A DNA stretch of 64,000 nt from assembly GCA_947491225.1 (NCBI GenBank), contig CANLIE010000014.1, positions 1 to 64,000 on the forward strand, written 5' to 3'. Source of the stretch: an uncultured Cellulophaga sp. (lineage in GTDB: Bacteria > Bacteroidota > Bacteroidia > Flavobacteriales > Flavobacteriaceae). The notes below the pieces were generated by a model. It worked only from the letters and a program-made list of their open reading frames with translations. It was not told the origin of the DNA and did not search any database. Position numbers and translations under genes: made by a program. Position 1 is the stretch's first letter; each line of letters opens with the position of its first letter. Below are positions 61,847 through 64,000 of this stretch, piece by piece.

Positions 61847-63028
61847 TTATAAGTTAAAATATTTTATATAATTGTCTAAATCCTTGTCGCCGCGACCAGA
61901 CAAACTTATAACAACAACATCATCTGGGTTAAACGTTTTGTGCTTGAATATGGCTAATGCATGACTGCTTTCTATGGCTGGTATAATACCTTCCAGTTTG
62001 GTTAATTCTAGGCCAGAAGTCATAGCTTCATCATCTGTTGCAGAGTAAAACTCCCCACGGCCAGAGGTATACAAATGAGAATGAAGCGGGCCAACCCCAG
62101 GATAATCTAAACCAGCAGAAATAGAGTAAGGCTCCGTAATTTGCCCGTCATTAGTTTGCATTAACAATGTTCTGCAACCGTGTATTATACCTTCTTTACC
62201 TAAAGCGGATGTTGCAGCGCTTTCTCCAGAATGTATTCCTTTTCCTGCAGCTTCAACAGCAATGATACCTACTTCTTTTTCGTGTAAAAAATGATAATAT
62301 GTGCCAGCAGCATTGCTGCCACCTCCAATACAAGCAACTACATAATCTGGATTTTCACGACCTTCTTTTTCTTTTAATTGCCACTTAATTTCTTCAGAAA
62401 TAACGGATTGAAAACGGGTTACCATATCTGGATATGGATGCGGACCAATAGCTGAGCCAATAATATAATGTGTATCTACAGGATTATTAATCCAATCACG
62501 AATAGCTTCATTGGTGGCATCTTTAAGTGTTTTACTGCCTGATGTTGCTGGCCTTACTTCTGCGCCTAACATTTTCATACGAGCTACGTTTGGTGCTTGC
62601 CTTGTTATATCTATTTCACCCATATAAACAATACAATCTATACCCATTAAGGCACAAACGGTAGCAGTAGCAACACCATGTTGTCCTGCACCAGTTTCTG
62701 CAATGATGCGTTTTTTTCCTAATTTTTTTGCTACTAAAATTTGACCAATAGTATTGTTTACTTTATGTGCGCCAGTATGGTTTAAATCTTCTCTTTTTAA
62801 ATATACTTTTGTGTTATGTTTTTTAGACAATCTTTTGGCAAAATATAAAGGAGATGGTCTGCCAACATAATCTTTTAAAAGCTGGTCAAATTCCTCCTTA
62901 AAAGAAGGTTCTTGCATTATTTTAAGGTAATTTTGACGTAAATTTTCTACGTTAGGATATAACATTTCTGGAATGTAAGCACCGCCAAATGTTCCGTAGT
63001 ACCCTTTTTCTGTTACATTGTAATTCAT
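61847..63028 (-). CDS. trpB: Tryptophan synthase beta subunit
   Basis: A 393-residue PLP enzyme joining indole and serine. The PLP lysine is in LNHTGAHKVNNTIGQ; other signs are AETGAGQHGVATA, the phosphate loop CIGGGSNAAGTYY, and SLSGRGDKDL at the end. Full length. Located 28 bp before trpA and 72 bp after trpF. Confidence 0.96.
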   Translation of the reverse strand: MNYNVTEKGYYGTFGGAYIPEMLYPNVENLRQNYLKIMQEPSFKEEFDQLLKDYVGRPSPLYFAKRLSKKHNTKVYLKREDLNHTGAHKVNNTIGQILVAKKLGKKRIIAETGAGQHGVATATVCALMGIDCIVYMGEIDITRQAPNVARMKMLGAEVRPATSGSKTLKDATNEAIRDWINNPVDTHYIIGSAIGPHPYPDMVTRFQSVISEEIKWQLKEKEGRENPDYVVACIGGGSNAAGTYYHFLHEKEVGIIAVEAAGKGIHSGESAATSALGKEGIIHGCRTLLMQTNDGQITEPYSISAGLDYPGVGPLHSHLYTSGRGEFYSATDDEAMTSGLELTKLEGIIPAIESSHALAIFKHKTFNPDDVVVISLSGRGDKDLDNYIKYFNL

Positions 63029-63100
63029 TTTTTTTAGTATTAAGTACTTAGTGTGTTGTGCATAGCTTTTTAACTTTAAAAGTTTGTTAGAAAATATGGA

Positions 63101-63757
63101 CTAACTAACTTGTTGCTTTGTACGTACGAGTTCTTTAAATTGTTTTAATCTTTTAATATCTTTTAATCCTGGTTCAGTTTCAAAACTACTATTTACATCT
63201 AGTGCAATACAGTATTTTGATGCAGGCGTATTTAAAAATGTAGTTACCTTATCTATATCTTTTAGTCCTATGCCTCCACTTAAAAAATAAGGTTTGGTTG
63301 ATGGGTAATTTTCTAAAACAGACCAGTTAAATGTATATCCATTACCTCCTGGTAATTTCCCCTTAGTATCAAACAAAAAGAAATCACATACTTTTTCATA
63401 AACTTTTAAAACACTAAAATCAAAAGTGTCTTTTATTGAAAATACTTTAATTATTTGTGGTTGCTTTCCTTTAAGTCCAAGGCTAGAATTTCGTAATCCT
63501 TTACAAAATTCAATGGTTTCTTTACCATGTAGTTGTACAGCATCTAAACTGTATTGGTTTATTTTATTTACAATATAATCTAATGGAGCATCTACAAAGA
63601 CACCAACTTTTTTTATCGTAGTTGGTATTTGTCCCATTTTACCTTTAAAGAACCTAGAAGAAGGCTCCCAGAATATAAAGCCTAAATAATCTGGTTGCAG
63701 TGTTGCTACTGCCTCCATATTATCTGTATACTTCATACCACAAACTTTCAGTTTCAT
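63101..63757 (-). CDS. trpF: Phosphoribosylanthranilate isomerase
   Basis: A 218-residue TIM barrel with the catalytic Cys in LKVCGMKYTDN and the general acid Asp in CIALDVNSSFETEPGLKD. VQLHGKETIEFCK is also conserved. It overlaps trpC by 4 bases, as expected of a tight trp operon. Confidence 0.93.
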   Translation of the reverse strand: MKLKVCGMKYTDNMEAVATLQPDYLGFIFWEPSSRFFKGKMGQIPTTIKKVGVFVDAPLDYIVNKINQYSLDAVQLHGKETIEFCKGLRNSSLGLKGKQPQIIKVFSIKDTFDFSVLKVYEKVCDFFLFDTKGKLPGGNGYTFNWSVLENYPSTKPYFLSGGIGLKDIDKVTTFLNTPASKYCIALDVNSSFETEPGLKDIKRLKQFKELVRTKQQVS

Positions 63758-64000
63758 TTGACTAGAGATTTTATAAAGTTAGTTGCACTTTTTCCGGGGT
63801 TATCTGTTTTCATAAAATTCTCACCAATTAAAAAGCCTTGAAAACCATAAGGCTGTAATTCTTTTATTGCCTCAATAGTACTAATACCACTTTCAGATAC
63901 TTTTACAAAATCATTAGGAATCAATGTAGATAAAGATTTACTGGTATTTAAGCTGACATCAAAAGTTTTTAAATTTCTGTTGTTTACTCCTAGCATATCT
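63754..64000 (-). CDS. trpC: Indole-3-glycerol-phosphate synthase, C-terminal part
   Basis: The last 80 or so residues of TrpC; the gene continues past the right edge. Signs are GVNNRNLKTFDVSL, VSESGISTIEAIKEL and FLIGENFMKTDNPG, all in the usual TrpC C-terminal order. The Met at the start of the visible part is internal. Confidence 0.93.
   Translation of the reverse strand, partial: DMLGVNNRNLKTFDVSLNTSKSLSTLIPNDFVKVSESGISTIEAIKELQPYGFQGFLIGENFMKTDNPGKSATNFIKSLVK

Overview
The window is AT-rich chromosomal DNA from a member of the Bacteroidetes, most likely a marine-type Flavobacteriaceae. Support comes from TAnnTTTG-type -7 promoter boxes, many short lipobox signal peptides, a DUF4280 PAAR-like protein, small ribosomal protein THX, a kynurenine 3-monooxygenase, and the flavobacterial style of the housekeeping operons. 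No tRNA, rRNA or CRISPR array was seen.

Region 1 (1-20,410) is an accessory island that looks like a type VI secretion (T6SS subtype iii) effector and immunity array. It opens with what looks like the tail of a VgrG spike, then a putative adaptor, a DUF4280 PAAR-like tip and a large unrecognised effector candidate. Three tandem copies of one lipoprotein follow, the third broken by a nonsense codon. Next come a GH19 muramidase/chitinase-like effector with a second H..SQGC domain, an SH3-bearing lipoprotein, displaced effector fragments, another lipoprotein, and a 1188-residue protein combining GH19 and NlpC/P60-like domains. The island ends with YARHG lipoproteins and a 179-residue protein, both duplicated together with a displaced effector tail and palindromic repeats. 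It appears to grow by tandem duplication, gene conversion and replacement of effector ends.

Region 2 (20,540-46,430) is core genome: clpP, kmo, a coiled-coil protein of the zinc-ribbon family that has lost its cysteines, a Nif3-like protein, lpxK, a TPR hybrid histidine kinase coupled to gap, lipA, two ECF sigma factors (one with an anti-sigma factor), murB, an aminotransferase, a retropepsin/PDZ protease, a DUF1573 protein, valS, an rsfS-ftsH-LUD-cdsA-psd-ACBP operon, birA, pyrE and a NUDIX gene.

Region 3 (46,466-52,075) is a second accessory block. An IS1595-family element (985 bp, perfect 8-bp target duplication, transposase with one nonsense codon) lies upstream of a putative two-peptide bacteriocin locus. 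The locus has two small double-glycine-leader peptides whose predicted mature parts are both 45 residues with C-x24-C spacing. They are preceded by a perfect 23-bp palindrome next to a promoter-like box and followed by small membrane proteins, a membrane-anchored thioredoxin-like protein and a C39-peptidase ABC exporter. This is the best candidate here for an undescribed system.

Region 4 (52,095-64,000) is core again: an M14 peptidase, coaD, ddl, a PASTA protein, an RluD-type pseudouridine synthase, yaaA, ribosomal protein THX, a uracil-DNA-glycosylase-like protein, an ABC-F ATPase and the trpC(partial)-trpF-trpB-trpA operon running off the right edge.
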